NCBI RefSeq assembly: GCF_001591645.1
Contig: NZ_BCVH01000015.1
Span: forward strand, 1-64,000
Origin: Robertmurraya korlensis NBRC 107688
Lineage (GTDB): Bacteria > Bacillota > Bacilli > Bacillales > Cytobacillaceae
DNA length: 64,000 nucleotides
Reading direction: 5' to 3'
Shown: positions 37,701 to 45,126 of the stretch, in pieces
Layout: each line of letters opens with the position of its first letter
How positions within the stretch are numbered: position 1 is the stretch's first letter
The notes under the pieces: model-generated
Seen by the model: the letters and a program-made list of their open reading frames with translations, nothing else
What the model was told of the DNA's origin: nothing
The model's database searches: none
Translations under genes and position numbers: made by a program

Positions 37701-38678
37701 TTATTGACTTAATGCTTGGGCCGCTGTTATTAATGACAGCTTGTATACATCTTCTTCGTTACACCCACGAGAAAGGTCATTTACCGGACGGTTTAAGCCT
37801 TGTAAAATCGGACCAACTGCTTCAAAATTTCCTAAACGTTGAGCAATTTTGTATCCGATATTACCAGCCTCTAGACTTGGGAAAACAAATACGTTCGCAT
37901 CCCCTTGAATGACTGAATCCGGAGCTTTTTTCTTCGCTACTGATGGAACAAATGCAGCATCAAATTGGAACTCCCCATCTAATACAAGAAGTGGATCTCT
38001 TAGCTTTGCTTCTTGAACAGCTGCAGAAACCTTTTCTGTTTCTGGAGATTTTGCAGAACCCTTCGTTGAGAAGCTAAGCATCGCCACTCTTGGCTCGATA
38101 TCAAACATTCTAGCTGTCTTTGCACTTTCTACCGCGATTTCAGCTAAATCCTGAGCATCTGGTGAAATGTTGATTGCGCAGTCAGCAAACACATACTTTT
38201 CATCCTCACGTACCATAACAAATACACCTGATGTTTTACGAACGCCTTCTTTTGTTTTGATGATTTGAAGAGCAGGTCTTACGGTATCTGCTGTTGAATG
38301 AGCTGCTCCGCTCACTAGTCCATCCGCTTTGTTTGAATAAACAAGCATCGTTCCAAAGTAATTTTCATCTAGTAAAATTTTGCGTGCGTCCTCTTCAGAC
38401 ACTTTTCCTTTTCTTCTTTCAACAAAAGAAGCAACTAGCTCATCCATCATTGCAAATTGACTTGGGTCATAGATTTCAGCTTTCTCTAACGATGCACCTA
38501 ATTCCTTTGCCTTTGCTTCAATAGCCTCTATATTTCCTACTAAAATAGGCGTTAATACGTTTTCTTCAGCTAAACGTCCTGCTGCACTTATAATTCTTTC
38601 GTCTAGACCTTCTGGAAAAACGATTTTCATGTTTTGTCCACTCACTTTTTCCTTCAGTCCTGTAAATAGGTCGCTCAT
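37701..38678 (-). CDS. pta: Phosphate acetyltransferase
   Basis: Makes acetyl phosphate from acetyl-CoA for overflow acetate formation and ATP. The 325-residue single-domain Pta is the usual Bacillus length. It has SGAAHSTADTVRPALQIIKT and the C-terminal NVFVFPSLEAGNIGYKIAQRLG substrate-site motif. The start ATG has GGGAGG 8 bases before. Upstream, a perfect cre box at 38750 and a promoter with the cre centred near -55 suggest CcpA activation, as known for B. subtilis pta. Confidence 0.97.
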   Translation of the reverse strand: MSDLFTGLKEKVSGQNMKIVFPEGLDERIISAAGRLAEENVLTPILVGNIEAIEAKAKELGASLEKAEIYDPSQFAMMDELVASFVERRKGKVSEEDARKILLDENYFGTMLVYSNKADGLVSGAAHSTADTVRPALQIIKTKEGVRKTSGVFVMVREDEKYVFADCAINISPDAQDLAEIAVESAKTARMFDIEPRVAMLSFSTKGSAKSPETEKVSAAVQEAKLRDPLLVLDGEFQFDAAFVPSVAKKKAPDSVIQGDANVFVFPSLEAGNIGYKIAQRLGNFEAVGPILQGLNRPVNDLSRGCNEEDVYKLSLITAAQALSQ

Positions 38679-38708
38679 GACGAATCCTCCCTTATGTACT
38701 ATACCTTT

Positions 38709-38736
38709 AGCATACGCCTACCACATAAAATTTCAA
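38709..38736 (-). promoter_or_regulatory. pta promoter
   Basis: On the minus strand TTGAAA (38731-38736), a 16-base spacer and TATGCT (38709-38714) give a moderate SigA promoter, 30 bases before the pta start. Its transcription start would be near 38702. Confidence 0.5.
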
Positions 38737-38749
38737 CTGTTTCAAAGAT

Positions 38750-38763
38750 TGTTACCGTTTTCA
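38750..38763. promoter_or_regulatory. cre site upstream of pta
   Basis: On the minus strand TGAAAACGGTAACA fits the CcpA consensus TGWAANCGNTNWCA at all 14 positions. Its centre lies about 55 bases upstream of the proposed pta start point, the geometry of CcpA-activated genes in B. subtilis (ackA, pta). Confidence 0.78.
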
Positions 38764-38952
38764 GTAAAAAAGTTTTTGTTTTCTGAATAGTTACAAAAAG
38801 TTTACCTATTTTACTATCTGCATTTCTTACTATAATTATACTTTTTTAATACAACCATCGTGAAAATTCAGGTTTTATTCACACGTTTCATGGTGAAACT
38901 ATGGTATAGTATGTTTTGTACATTATAATAATTCTAATGAGGAGTGAATTAC

Positions 38953-39699
38953 ATGGCAGAAGCAGCACAAACTCTTGATGGCTGGTATTGTTTACATGAC
39001 TTCCGCACAATTAATTGGAGCGCTTGGAAATTATTATCAAGTGACGATAGACAAACCGCTATTCATGAATTTTTAGGTTTAGTAGAAAAATGGAATACTA
39101 CTCAAGATAAGAAGGAAGGCAGCCATGCTTTATATACAATTGTTGGACAAAAGGCAGATTTTATGATGATGATTTTACGTCCAACAATGGAAGAGCTAAA
39201 TGAAATTGAAACAGAATTTAATAAGACAATTCTTGCTGAATATACGATTCCGGCTCATTCCTACGTATCTGTTGTTGAGCTTAGCAACTATCTTCCAGCT
39301 GATCAGGATCCTTATCAAAGCCCTGAGATTCTAGCTCGTTTGTATCCTACTTTACCAAAAGCGAAACATGTTTGCTTCTATCCAATGGACAAGCGCCGCC
39401 AAGGCAATGACAACTGGTACATGCTACCGATGGAGGAGCGTCGTTCCATGATGCGCAGTCACGGGATGATCGGTAGACAGTATGCTGGGAAAGTAAAACA
39501 AATTATTACGGGATCTGTTGGCTTTGATGATTATGAATGGGGAGTTACCCTTTTCTCAGATGATGTATTACAATTTAAAAAGCTTGTATACGAAATGCGT
39601 TTTGATGAAGTAAGCGCACGATACGGCGAATTCGGTGCCTTCTTTGTAGGGAATTTATTAGAGATTGATCATCTACATAGCTTCTTACACGTAAACTAA
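38953..39699 (+). CDS. hemQ: Coproheme decarboxylase HemQ
   Basis: Last enzyme of the Gram-positive heme pathway; it converts Fe-coproporphyrin III to protoheme with peroxide. It is 248 residues of the chlorite-dismutase fold. Conserved sites are the catalytic tyrosine in CFYPMDKRR, the proximal histidine in [14 protein letters not shown], and [15 protein letters not shown] start at ATG 38953 (GAGGAG nine bases before); a GTG three codons earlier touches that site. It is YwfI by position, divergent from pta. A strong terminator follows. Confidence 0.96.
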   Translation: MAEAAQTLDGWYCLHDFRTINWSAWKLLSSDDRQTAIHEFLGLVEKWNTTQDKKEGSHALYTIVGQKADFMMMILRPTMEELNEIETEFNKTILAEYTIPAHSYVSVVELSNYLPADQDPYQSPEILARLYPTLPKAKHVCFYPMDKRRQGNDNWYMLPMEERRSMMRSHGMIGRQYAGKVKQIITGSVGFDDYEWGVTLFSDDVLQFKKLVYEMRFDEVSARYGEFGAFFVGNLLEIDHLHSFLHVN

Positions 39700-39709
39700 T
39701 CACGATCAT

Positions 39710-39739
39710 ACCCTCTAGCTTCGGCTAGGGGGTTTTTTT
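39710..39739 (+). terminator. Terminator after hemQ
   Basis: A 10-bp stem (39710-39719 with 39724-39733, one G-U pair) closed by a TTCG tetraloop is followed by seven U, 11 bases after the hemQ stop. Confidence 0.92.
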
Positions 39740-39750
39740 GTCTTTCCATG

Positions 39751-39780
39751 GAATAAAAGAATTTCCCCTTACATACGAAT
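39751..39780 (+). promoter_or_regulatory. Candidate SigE promoter of cwlJ-gerQ
   Basis: GAATAAA (39751-39757) and CATACGAAT (39772-39780), 14 bases apart, resemble the mother-cell SigE consensus (KMATATT, CATACAnT). B. subtilis cwlJ and gerQ are SigE-dependent. The cwlJ start follows at 39860. Confidence 0.45.
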
Positions 39781-39859
39781 GAATTAGTGAGTTTTTCTTC
39801 TTTTCTTTGACCCTTTCATCTCACCACTAGAAGGTACAACACGAAGAGAGGTGAAAATT

Positions 39860-40282
39860 ATGGGTGTGATTCCTTACACAGAAGAGCATGTGAAGCTACT
39901 GGCTCGATTAATTCGAGCGGAAGCTGAAGGTGATGGAAACTTAGGTATGTTGCTAGTTGGAAATGTCGGTGTGAATAGAGTAAGAGGGGAATGTTTGGAT
40001 TTTAAAGACATTCGTGATTTACGTAAGATGGTCTACCAGCGTCCAGGCGGATTTGAGGCTACCATTAAGGGATATTTTTACCAGGCCCCAAGAGAAAATG
40101 AAATAAAACTTGCTAGACGCGTCATTAAAGGAGAGCGATTTCATCCCGGTTCAAATTCCCTTTGGTTTTTTAGACCAACTGGCTCCTGTCCAGCTCAGTG
40201 GTATAACCAGTGGAATACAGGCCGGTATAAAGCACACTGCTTCTTCAGCCCTACTCAGCAGGCTTGTCCAAAAGTATATTAA
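39860..40282 (+). CDS. cwlJ: Spore cortex-lytic cell wall hydrolase CwlJ
   Basis: Degrades spore cortex during germination, especially in response to calcium dipicolinate. The 140-residue protein is a single Hydrolase_2 (SleB/CwlJ) domain with the catalytic glutamate in LIRAEAEGDG, then LLVGNVGVNRV and the C-terminal SLWFFRPTGSCPAQWYNQW. It lacks a signal peptide, as expected for a coat-located CwlJ. ATG 39860 is chosen with GAGGTG six bases before. It is followed 28 bases later by gerQ, which is needed for its localisation. Confidence 0.95.
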   Translation: MGVIPYTEEHVKLLARLIRAEAEGDGNLGMLLVGNVGVNRVRGECLDFKDIRDLRKMVYQRPGGFEATIKGYFYQAPRENEIKLARRVIKGERFHPGSNSLWFFRPTGSCPAQWYNQWNTGRYKAHCFFSPTQQACPKVY

Positions 40283-40310
40283 ATTAATTACTTTCTAGGA
40301 GGGATTTACA

Positions 40311-40850
40311 TTGTCACAAAATTATAATGATCCTAATGCTTTCTACAGACAAACAGGTTATCAACAGCCTTATTATGGCGCACAGACCCAACCAGGTGCA
40401 CAAAAATACCCAACTACTGGTCAGGTAGCAGGGGCGGGGATGCCTACATACGGCACACCAGTTTATCCAACGATGCCAGCAGGATCAACGATACCACCGG
40501 TCGGTGCTGTTCCTGGTTACACGGGCGCCTTTAACGCTCCATCAGCAGCTCCTCAGATACCGGGGATGCTACCACTCGAGGAATCATATATCGAAAACAT
40601 CCTCCGTCTAAATAAAGGGAAGCTCGCTACTGTATACACGAACTTTGATGCAAATGGTGAGGCCTTAGCAAGGACATTTAAAGGAATTATTGAAGCGGCT
40701 GGGCGTGACCACTTAATCCTAAGCGATCCGCAAACCGGCATGAGATATTTAATTCCAATGGTGTACTTCGCATACGCTACCTTTGATGAGGAACTTGAGT
40801 ATGAATATCCTGGTTATACCCCTGGATTAGCTTCCTACCCTCCACGTTGA
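40311..40850 (+). CDS. gerQ: Spore coat protein GerQ
   Basis: Inner coat protein needed to hold CwlJ in place and cross-linked by transglutaminase. It has 179 residues. The first 90 are low-complexity, rich in Gln, Tyr, Pro and Gly (NAFYRQTGYQQPYYGAQTQ). The conserved domain is about 92-170 (PLEESYIENILRLNKGKLATVYTNFD ... FKGIIEAAGRDHLILSDPQTGMRYLIPMVYFAYATFDEELEYEYPGY). The start is TTG 40311 with TAGGAGGG 7 bases upstream. It is co-transcribed with cwlJ. Confidence 0.95.
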   Translation: MSQNYNDPNAFYRQTGYQQPYYGAQTQPGAQKYPTTGQVAGAGMPTYGTPVYPTMPAGSTIPPVGAVPGYTGAFNAPSAAPQIPGMLPLEESYIENILRLNKGKLATVYTNFDANGEALARTFKGIIEAAGRDHLILSDPQTGMRYLIPMVYFAYATFDEELEYEYPGYTPGLASYPPR

Positions 40851-40863
40851 TTTGAAAAATAGA

Positions 40864-40904
40864 AAAATAAGGAGCATCCTTTTACAGGATGCTCCTTATT
40901 TTTT
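40864..40904 (+). terminator. Bidirectional terminator between gerQ and ywdK
   Basis: A stem of at least 15 bp (from 40864 to 40904) with a 7-base loop has A tracts before and six U after. Its right edge overlaps the stop codon of the converging ywdK. Confidence 0.88.
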
Positions 40905-41274
40905 ACAAATATTTTACCGCTGCTACCACGATTAAAATCCAAGCAGCTAAGAACGATAAGCCCCCTAATGGTGTTATTGCACCGAGGATGCTAATTTTCG
41001 TTAACGTCATGACGTATAGGCTACCTGAAAAAAGAACGATACCAATCAACATCATCCAGCCTGACCATGATAAAAGCGTATTCGCTGGCAAGCGCCCAAG
41101 CATTACACCTACTATCAATAAGCCAGTAGCATGGAACATTTGATAGGTTACTCCGGTTTTCCAAATCTCCAAGTATTTTTGCTCCACTCGCCCTTCCAGT
41201 CCATGTGCTCCAAAGGCTCCCAGTGCCACTGCTAGAAAAGCATTAATCGCACCAATAATAATAAAAGTCTTCAA
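40903..41274 (-). CDS. ywdK: DUF423 membrane protein YwdK
   Basis: Function unknown, about 123 residues with four hydrophobic segments. It has the DUF423 signature AFLAVALGAFGAHGLEGR near the N-terminus and GAITPLGGLSFLAAWILIVVAA at the end. I start at TTG 41274 because this aligns with the start of the B. subtilis protein. A GTG three codons earlier (41283) is the other choice, and neither ribosome site is decisive. It follows ywdI closely. Confidence 0.88.
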   Translation of the reverse strand: MKTFIIIGAINAFLAVALGAFGAHGLEGRVEQKYLEIWKTGVTYQMFHATGLLIVGVMLGRLPANTLLSWSGWMMLIGIVLFSGSLYVMTLTKISILGAITPLGGLSFLAAWILIVVAAVKYL

Positions 41275-41292
41275 CCTCTCCACCCCATTCTG

Positions 41293-41580
41293 TTAAAAAT
41301 CAAACAGTGAATCTCCATTGCTTTCATCGTCTATTTGCAGCTTTTTGGGCTGTGTTTGAATAGGTGAAGGAGTTAGAATTTGCTGTTCGCGTATCGTAGG
41401 AATAACAGGATTACTTCGCGTTACCTCACCTGTTTGACTTTCAAGCACAAGCTCACATAATGTTTTAATTGCTTGAACCCGTTCTCTTACGTGAGAGGTT
41501 TTCCCACTTGATTTGGCTGCTTGCAGCTCCTGTTCCATTTTTAAAAGTAGCTTTTGCACACTAATATCCAATTCGTTCAC
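41293..41580 (-). CDS. ywdI: YwdI family protein (DUF5327)
   Basis: Small Bacillus protein of unknown role, 95 residues. The N-terminal 50 residues form a helical segment with a conserved VRERVQAIKTLCELVL motif. The rest is a low-complexity linker (PVIPTIREQQILTPSPIQTQPKK) ending in an acidic DESNGDSLFDF tail. The start is GTG 41580 with AAGGG upstream. It lies 10 bases or so before ywdK, forming a pair. Confidence 0.82.
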   Translation of the reverse strand: MNELDISVQKLLLKMEQELQAAKSSGKTSHVRERVQAIKTLCELVLESQTGEVTRSNPVIPTIREQQILTPSPIQTQPKKLQIDDESNGDSLFDF

Positions 41581-41640
41581 CCCATACCCTTGTCTATCCT
41601 ATAGTATACGACCTGATAGTTAATTTTCCAAAGAATAGCG

Positions 41641-41808
41641 TTATTTTTTCTCAAAACGCAGGCATGCTTGACCAGAAGCTTTCCATACTTCTACCGACGG
41701 AAGCTGTCTTGTTTTAAACCCAAATGCTTTGCATCCTTTTGGAAAATGAGGGTCCCAAGTAACGTAGAAATACTGGCACTTAAAGCAGTCCATTTTTTCC
41801 ACCTTCAT
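41641..41808 (-). CDS. Small four-cysteine protein next to ung
   Basis: A 55-residue protein of a family I know only as conserved beside ung in Bacillus. It begins MKVEKMDCFKCQYFYVTWDPHFPKGCKAFGFK and ends GQACLRFEKK. Cysteines at about 8, 11, 26 and 49 (CxxC...C...C) could hold zinc or an iron-sulfur centre, which is inference. I start at ATG 41808 (AAGGATGG five bases before), 15 bases past the ung stop. ATG 41793 with AAGGTGG is another possibility. Confidence 0.78.
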   Translation of the reverse strand: MKVEKMDCFKCQYFYVTWDPHFPKGCKAFGFKTRQLPSVEVWKASGQACLRFEKK

Positions 41809-41822
41809 GTGATCCATCCTTT

Positions 41823-42488
41823 TCATTCAATTGTCCAATCAATTTCCGAGTAACCATTCTCTTTCAGCCATTTATTTGTTTTTGAAAATGGTTCGCTCCC
41901 AAAGAACCCTCGATAAGCAGAAAGCGGGCTTGGATGAGGAGCTTCGATGATATAATGATGACCGGAAATCAGCTTCTTTTTCTCCTGTGCTGGTTTTCCC
42001 CATAAAACAAACACCATCGGTTCCTCTCTATTACTGAGCTTTGTAATCACCGCATCCGTAAATTTTTCCCAGCCCATTTTTTTATGAGAATGAGCCTCTC
42101 CCGCTCGAACCGTTAGAACCGTGTTTAACAGGAGTACTCCTTCCTTCGCCCATTTCTTTAAATATCCATGGTTTGGAATGGGTATGCCTAGGTCATTCTG
42201 TAACTCTTTGAAAATATTTTTTAACGAGGGAGGCATTGGAACACCTGGTAGGACTGAAAAGCTCAGGCCATGGGCTTGCTCCGGGCCGTGATAAGGATCC
42301 TGACCAAGTATAACGACCTTTACCTTCTCATAGGCCGTGTACGTAAGTGCAGAAAAGATTTGATCCCTTTTGGGATAGACCGTATATTGTTCGTACTCTG
42401 ACTCCATCATTCGTTCGAGCTTTGTAAAGTATTCCTTTGTAAACTCCCCACCAATATACGATTCCCAGCCGTTCAAATTACTCTTCAT
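41823..42488 (-). CDS. ung: Uracil-DNA glycosylase (family 1)
   Basis: Removes uracil from DNA, opening base-excision repair. It is 221 residues with the water-activating motif [18 protein letters not shown] and the C-terminal [21 protein letters not shown]. Length and motifs are normal for Bacillus Ung. Its start overlaps the end of the upstream DUF4230 gene by 11 bases, so translation is probably coupled. The small four-cysteine gene follows 15 bases later. Confidence 0.97.
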   Translation of the reverse strand: MKSNLNGWESYIGGEFTKEYFTKLERMMESEYEQYTVYPKRDQIFSALTYTAYEKVKVVILGQDPYHGPEQAHGLSFSVLPGVPMPPSLKNIFKELQNDLGIPIPNHGYLKKWAKEGVLLLNTVLTVRAGEAHSHKKMGWEKFTDAVITKLSNREEPMVFVLWGKPAQEKKKLISGHHYIIEAPHPSPLSAYRGFFGSEPFSKTNKWLKENGYSEIDWTIE

Positions 42489-43212
42489 ATGTGATCACCG
42501 CTTTATAGCCAAGTGCTGAGAAAAACTCGGTTAATGTTTTTTCTGCATTTTGTTCTGCTACCTCTAATAGTCCTTGGGATATCGCCTCTTCCTTTACGAT
42601 TCCCTTGGCTTCCTCTGCGAGCTCGTAACCCTCATTCCAATTCACTTCATCCCGGAAAATACCTTCTACTGAAAATGCCTGAGCTTGATCAAAATCAAGT
42701 GCTGGTTCCTGGATCATACTGGCTCGAGGAAGTTGGATTTCTATCGTCTTTTCCTCTTGGTTTACGTGGAGATTTGATTCGGTGATTCCTGTTAAATCGA
42801 CTCCTGCTGTAACGGTTCCTGGGATAATAAGAAGGAACTTCCTCTTTGTTCCTGGAAGATTCGTGTTAATTTCCTTCCCAAACAGCTGATTGTCCTCTTT
42901 TTCAATAACTGCCTTCACGTAAGCCTGTGACGACGCAAGTGACGACAAGTCTTTTATTTGCTCTATGAAACTACCTGTTTGTATGGCAGCTTTATCTGTG
43001 CTTTTTATGGTAAACATGGCTCCGAATATGACTAGAATAAATACAGCTAATCCTGCTAGCTTCCATTTCCATGATTTCGGAATCACACCCATCTTTATTT
43101 TCTTGTGATGGTGCAGCTCAGTGAACGCAACGCTAGCCGCCATTTGCTTCTTCGCTTCAGTAAGCTCCTTCTGCAATGCCTCTAATTGCATTTGTACCTC
43201 TTTCTCGTTCAT
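42478..43212 (-). CDS. DUF4230 membrane-anchored protein
   Basis: Function unknown. The 244-residue protein has a cytoplasmic N-terminus with a short coiled coil (about 5-25), one membrane helix (about 50-70, [18 protein letters not shown]), and an extracytoplasmic DUF4230 domain with [18 protein letters not shown] and [10 protein letters not shown]. The start is ATG 43212 with GGAGG six bases before. It overlaps ung by 11 bases, but the pairing says little about its role. It lies between the conserved block and the formate dehydrogenase locus. Confidence 0.85.
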   Translation of the reverse strand: MNEKEVQMQLEALQKELTEAKKQMAASVAFTELHHHKKIKMGVIPKSWKWKLAGLAVFILVIFGAMFTIKSTDKAAIQTGSFIEQIKDLSSLASSQAYVKAVIEKEDNQLFGKEINTNLPGTKRKFLLIIPGTVTAGVDLTGITESNLHVNQEEKTIEIQLPRASMIQEPALDFDQAQAFSVEGIFRDEVNWNEGYELAEEAKGIVKEEAISQGLLEVAEQNAEKTLTEFFSALGYKAVITYEE

Positions 43213-43320
43213 CTTCACCCTCCTAACAAACTACTAGATATTATTATAACGGTTGCCGAGGGAATTTGTAGAATTTTGCAGAAAGAAGTCGGATAGAAGA
43301 TATTAGTAGATTTTATATGG

Positions 43321-43350
43321 AAAAAGCCGGTCGCAATGGTTGCGACCAGC
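43321..43350 (-). terminator. Terminator of the formate dehydrogenase/Moco locus
   Basis: An 11-bp stem (43326-43336 with 43340-43350, one G-U pair) with a 3-base loop and UUUUU on the minus strand lies 39 bases past the moeB stop. It is the first clear terminator after fdhD. Confidence 0.85.
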
Positions 43351-43388
43351 AATTGTTTTCATTGAACTTTCATTCCGTCCTATTCTAC

Positions 43389-44408
43389 CTATCCCAACAA
43401 TCTCTGGTAAATCGAACGCGCCTGACTCATATCCTTCGTCCCATGAACAAGACCTCTTCCATCTTTAAAGATAACGACACGCTGTTCACCCATTTCAACC
43501 GACAGCAAGTATGGATTTGCCTTCACCCCATAACCTAGACTAGCTAGCCGGTTCGCTAAATCTGCTAAATTAATCTCACTTTGTCTTGGTGGTCTAATTT
43601 GCACCGTATCACGACCACAAAGAACGGTTGAGCGCGAAAGATTATCCTTTTCCAGATAGGGATACTCAGGTGAATCTCCACAAGACAAGCAGCCTGGATC
43701 CTTTGCTTTTCCCACTTTCATGCTCGTGTATTGATTTCGCCATAAATCAAAGCTTGTGAACCCTTCACGAACGGCCTCCCAATCCTCCACCAGAATTTTC
43801 AGCACCTCTGCCGATTGGTGAGCAATTACCATCTGTACAGTCGGTCCGATGATCCCGCCTGTATCACAGGTCATTCCTTGAATAGGGATTCTTTTCAGCA
43901 AACAATTTAAGCAAGGAGTTTTGCCTGGAATGATTGTAAAGCTCATGCCAAAGCTCCCTACGCAAGCTCCATAAACCCAAGGGATTTTGTGCTTTTGCGA
44001 AATATCGTTAATGGCCATCCGAGTTTCAAAGTTATCCGTCGCATCCAAAATTACATCCACATCCCGGACAAGCTCCTCGAGCATCTCAGGTGATGCATCA
44101 CCAACAATGGAAACAATCTCAACCTCGCTGTTAATGGCCTTCAATCTTTTTTCAGCTGCGACCGCCTTCGGAAGCTTCTCACGAACATCTTCTTCGGTAT
44201 ACAGCTGCTGTCTTTGCAGATTGCTCGCTTCTACATAATCTCGATCCACAATGGTAAGCTTCCCAACACCCGCTCGCGTGAGCACCTCCCCATTGCCGGA
44301 TCCAAGCGCCCCTGCACCAATCATCAGCACATGCTTAGACGCTAGTTTGTCCTGCCCATTCTTTCCAATCGGTGAAAATAGAATTTGCCTTGAGTACCGA
44401 TCATCCAT
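43389..44408 (-). CDS. moeB: Molybdopterin-synthase adenylyltransferase (MoeB/ThiF family)
   Basis: Adenylates the C-terminal glycine of MoaD so that it can accept sulfur. It is 339 residues of E1-like fold: ATP-binding GAGALGSGNGEVLTRAG, DRDYVEASNLQRQ, catalytic cysteine in MTCDTGG, and zinc cysteines in CLNC and CLSC. A C-terminal extension of about 90 residues replaces the usual rhodanese domain. I start at ATG 44408 with GGAGG 7 bases before. It lies last in the locus, directly after moaD, which supports MoeB over ThiF. Confidence 0.9.
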   Translation of the reverse strand: MDDRYSRQILFSPIGKNGQDKLASKHVLMIGAGALGSGNGEVLTRAGVGKLTIVDRDYVEASNLQRQQLYTEEDVREKLPKAVAAEKRLKAINSEVEIVSIVGDASPEMLEELVRDVDVILDATDNFETRMAINDISQKHKIPWVYGACVGSFGMSFTIIPGKTPCLNCLLKRIPIQGMTCDTGGIIGPTVQMVIAHQSAEVLKILVEDWEAVREGFTSFDLWRNQYTSMKVGKAKDPGCLSCGDSPEYPYLEKDNLSRSTVLCGRDTVQIRPPRQSEINLADLANRLASLGYGVKANPYLLSVEMGEQRVVIFKDGRGLVHGTKDMSQARSIYQRLLG

Positions 44409-44421
44409 GCTAAAACCTCCA

Positions 44422-44652
44422 TTATCCCCCACTAACCGGCGGTATAAACGCAACCACATCTCCGTCACTTAATACATCATCGTCACCAGCGAATTCTTCA
44501 TTTACAGCTGTCATAACGGTTTCCAAATTTATCCCATGCTGCTCGCTTAGAATCGCTTTTGCTTCAGCAACGGTTTTCCCTGTAAGGTCTACTGATACCG
44601 ATTCTTCTCCAACTGCATCGCGTAAATGGGCGAAAAACATTACTTTATTCAT
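44422..44652 (-). CDS. moaD: Molybdopterin synthase sulfur-carrier subunit MoaD
   Basis: Ubiquitin-like carrier that delivers sulfur as a C-terminal thiocarboxylate for molybdopterin dithiolene formation. The 76-residue protein has the beta-grasp pattern and ends FIPPVSGG, with the functional Gly-Gly. It overlaps the end of moaE by 8 bases, so the two subunits are translated together. GGAGAG lies 9 bases before the ATG. Confidence 0.95.
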   Translation of the reverse strand: MNKVMFFAHLRDAVGEESVSVDLTGKTVAEAKAILSEQHGINLETVMTAVNEEFAGDDDVLSDGDVVAFIPPVSGG

Positions 44653-45109
44653 CTAGATCACTCTCCTCTGGTTTTCCAGTTGGGTAAGCAACGGTTTCTA
44701 GTTGATTTCCGATCCATTCTTCTCCGTCTTCCCAGTGCTCTTTTTTCCAAATGGGGACGATTTCCTTGATCCGCTCAATTGCGTAACGATTGGCTTCATA
44801 GGAATCGGCACGATGTGGGGTAGAAACGGCGATGACAACGGCGATATCCGTAATTTCAAGTTTCCCCACTCGGTGCGATATTGCTACTTTTGCCCCCGTC
44901 CAGCGCTCTTCGATTTCACGTCCAATTTGCTCTAATTTTTTTACAGCCATGGATTCGTAGGCTTCATAGATTAAGTATAATGTCTTTTTTCCTGCCGTTA
45001 GCTCTCTTACCGTCCCAATAAACGTAGTAATGGCCCCAGCTTCTCTTTGAATGACTTTATCAATAATCGATTGCGTATCAATCGGTTCCTTAGATATTTC
45101 AAAATTCAT
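44645..45109 (-). CDS. moaE: Molybdopterin synthase catalytic subunit MoaE
   Basis: With MoaD turns cyclic pyranopterin monophosphate into molybdopterin. It is 154 residues with GAITTFIGTVRELTAG, YEAYESMAVKKLEQIG, HRVGKLEITDIAVVIAVSTPHRADSYEA, and the catalytic lysine region PIWKKEHWEDGEEW. GAGGTG stands 6 bases before the ATG. The moaA and moaC genes for the preceding steps are not in the window. Confidence 0.96.
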   Translation of the reverse strand: MNFEISKEPIDTQSIIDKVIQREAGAITTFIGTVRELTAGKKTLYLIYEAYESMAVKKLEQIGREIEERWTGAKVAISHRVGKLEITDIAVVIAVSTPHRADSYEANRYAIERIKEIVPIWKKEHWEDGEEWIGNQLETVAYPTGKPEESDLDE

Positions 45110-45126
45110 CCTAGCACCTCAGTTCC

